NCBI GenBank assembly: GCA_025356505.1
Contig: JANXSV010000293.1
Coordinates: 1 to 5,827, forward strand
Direction: 5' to 3'
DNA from: Methylovirgula sp.
Lineage (GTDB): Bacteria > Pseudomonadota > Alphaproteobacteria > Rhizobiales > Beijerinckiaceae
DNA: 5,827 nucleotides
Shown here one piece after another: positions 5,569 through 5,827 of this stretch. The notes beneath the pieces are model-generated. The model did no database searches, was not told where the DNA came from, and saw nothing but the letters and a program-made list of their open reading frames with translations. A program made the translations under genes and the position numbers. Each line of letters begins with the position of its first letter. Positions within the stretch are counted from its first letter, which is position 1.

Positions 5569-5827
5569 TTTCTAGCCTTCCACTGGCTCTGGAATGTTGC
5601 GCCCTGGGGCGCTGGCAGGTCACGGTATTTGGTCCAGCCGCCTGCAAGAGGCAGCCAATTGAACCGTCCCGAAGCGCGCCCGGCCGATGCCATGGCGCGC
5701 ATGGCTAGTCCAGTGCCGAGCCGGTACAGCAAGGGTCGTTTGGCAAAAAATGCCCAGACGCCGATGCCGTAGCGCACTGTCGCCGGAGACAGATTCCGCT
5801 CAAATTCTTTTTCACGCCAGTGCCGCA
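5565..5827 (-). CDS. lutB: LutB iron-sulfur protein, C-terminal part, truncated by window edge
   Basis: Only the last 87 or so codons are inside the window. The frame is open to the right edge and reads RHWREKEFERNLSPATVRYG, so the GTG at 5777 is an internal Val codon. The tail WAFFAKRPLLYRLGTGLAMR and the later LPLAGGWTKYRDLPAP...TFQSQWKAR are characteristic of the LutB/LldF family C-terminus, a cytoplasmic protein with 4Fe-4S clusters that acts in L-lactate oxidation. The cluster-binding cysteines lie further upstream and cannot be checked here; none is in the visible part. Its TGA stop shares four bases with the lutC start, and lutA would be expected beyond the edge. Confidence 0.9.
   Translation of the reverse strand, partial: RHWREKEFERNLSPATVRYGIGVWAFFAKRPLLYRLGTGLAMRAMASAGRASGRFNWLPLAGGWTKYRDLPAPQGATFQSQWKARK

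Overview
The window most resembles an alphaproteobacterium, probably of the order Hyphomicrobiales. Three things point there: a PdhS/CbrA-type histidine-kinase tail, an EcfG-type (GGAAC-N17-CGTT) promoter in front of dps, and a short lysine-rich 'MAKGQ...SNKE.KKPK' protein that I recall from this group. This assignment comes from recognising families, not from a search. No mobile element, CRISPR array, tRNA or rRNA is visible, and no stretch longer than 300 bases lacks a gene.

Layout. On the + strand the window opens with the C-terminal part of a sensor histidine kinase (ends at 437). A 135-base gap follows, then a 42-residue lysine-rich small gene (573-701) with a strong ribosome binding site. 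Everything to the right is on the minus strand. Reading in the direction of transcription, from the right edge: the C-terminus of lutB (iron-sulfur protein) overlaps lutC by ATGA. Then come a YbjJ-like MFS transporter 36 bases on, a periplasmic YcbB-type L,D-transpeptidase about 100 bases on, and an uncharacterised conserved protein starting 13 bases after the transpeptidase stop. Last is dps, separated by a 185-base gap that carries the EcfG-like promoter. The small gene and dps converge on a short gap containing a hairpin.

How the genes relate. LutB and LutC belong to the LutABC L-lactate oxidation system; lutA and most of lutB would lie beyond the right edge. The MFS gene follows in the same direction and may be read with them, but its substrate is unknown. 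The transpeptidase and the unknown protein look like a second transcription unit, with a leader that carries a 14-base perfect palindrome and probably a TTG start codon. Dps appears to be its own unit under general-stress control. I see no single new multi-gene system. The most noteworthy points are the EcfG-type dps promoter, the Ada-like CxxC segment in the uncharacterised protein, and the leader structure of the transpeptidase gene.
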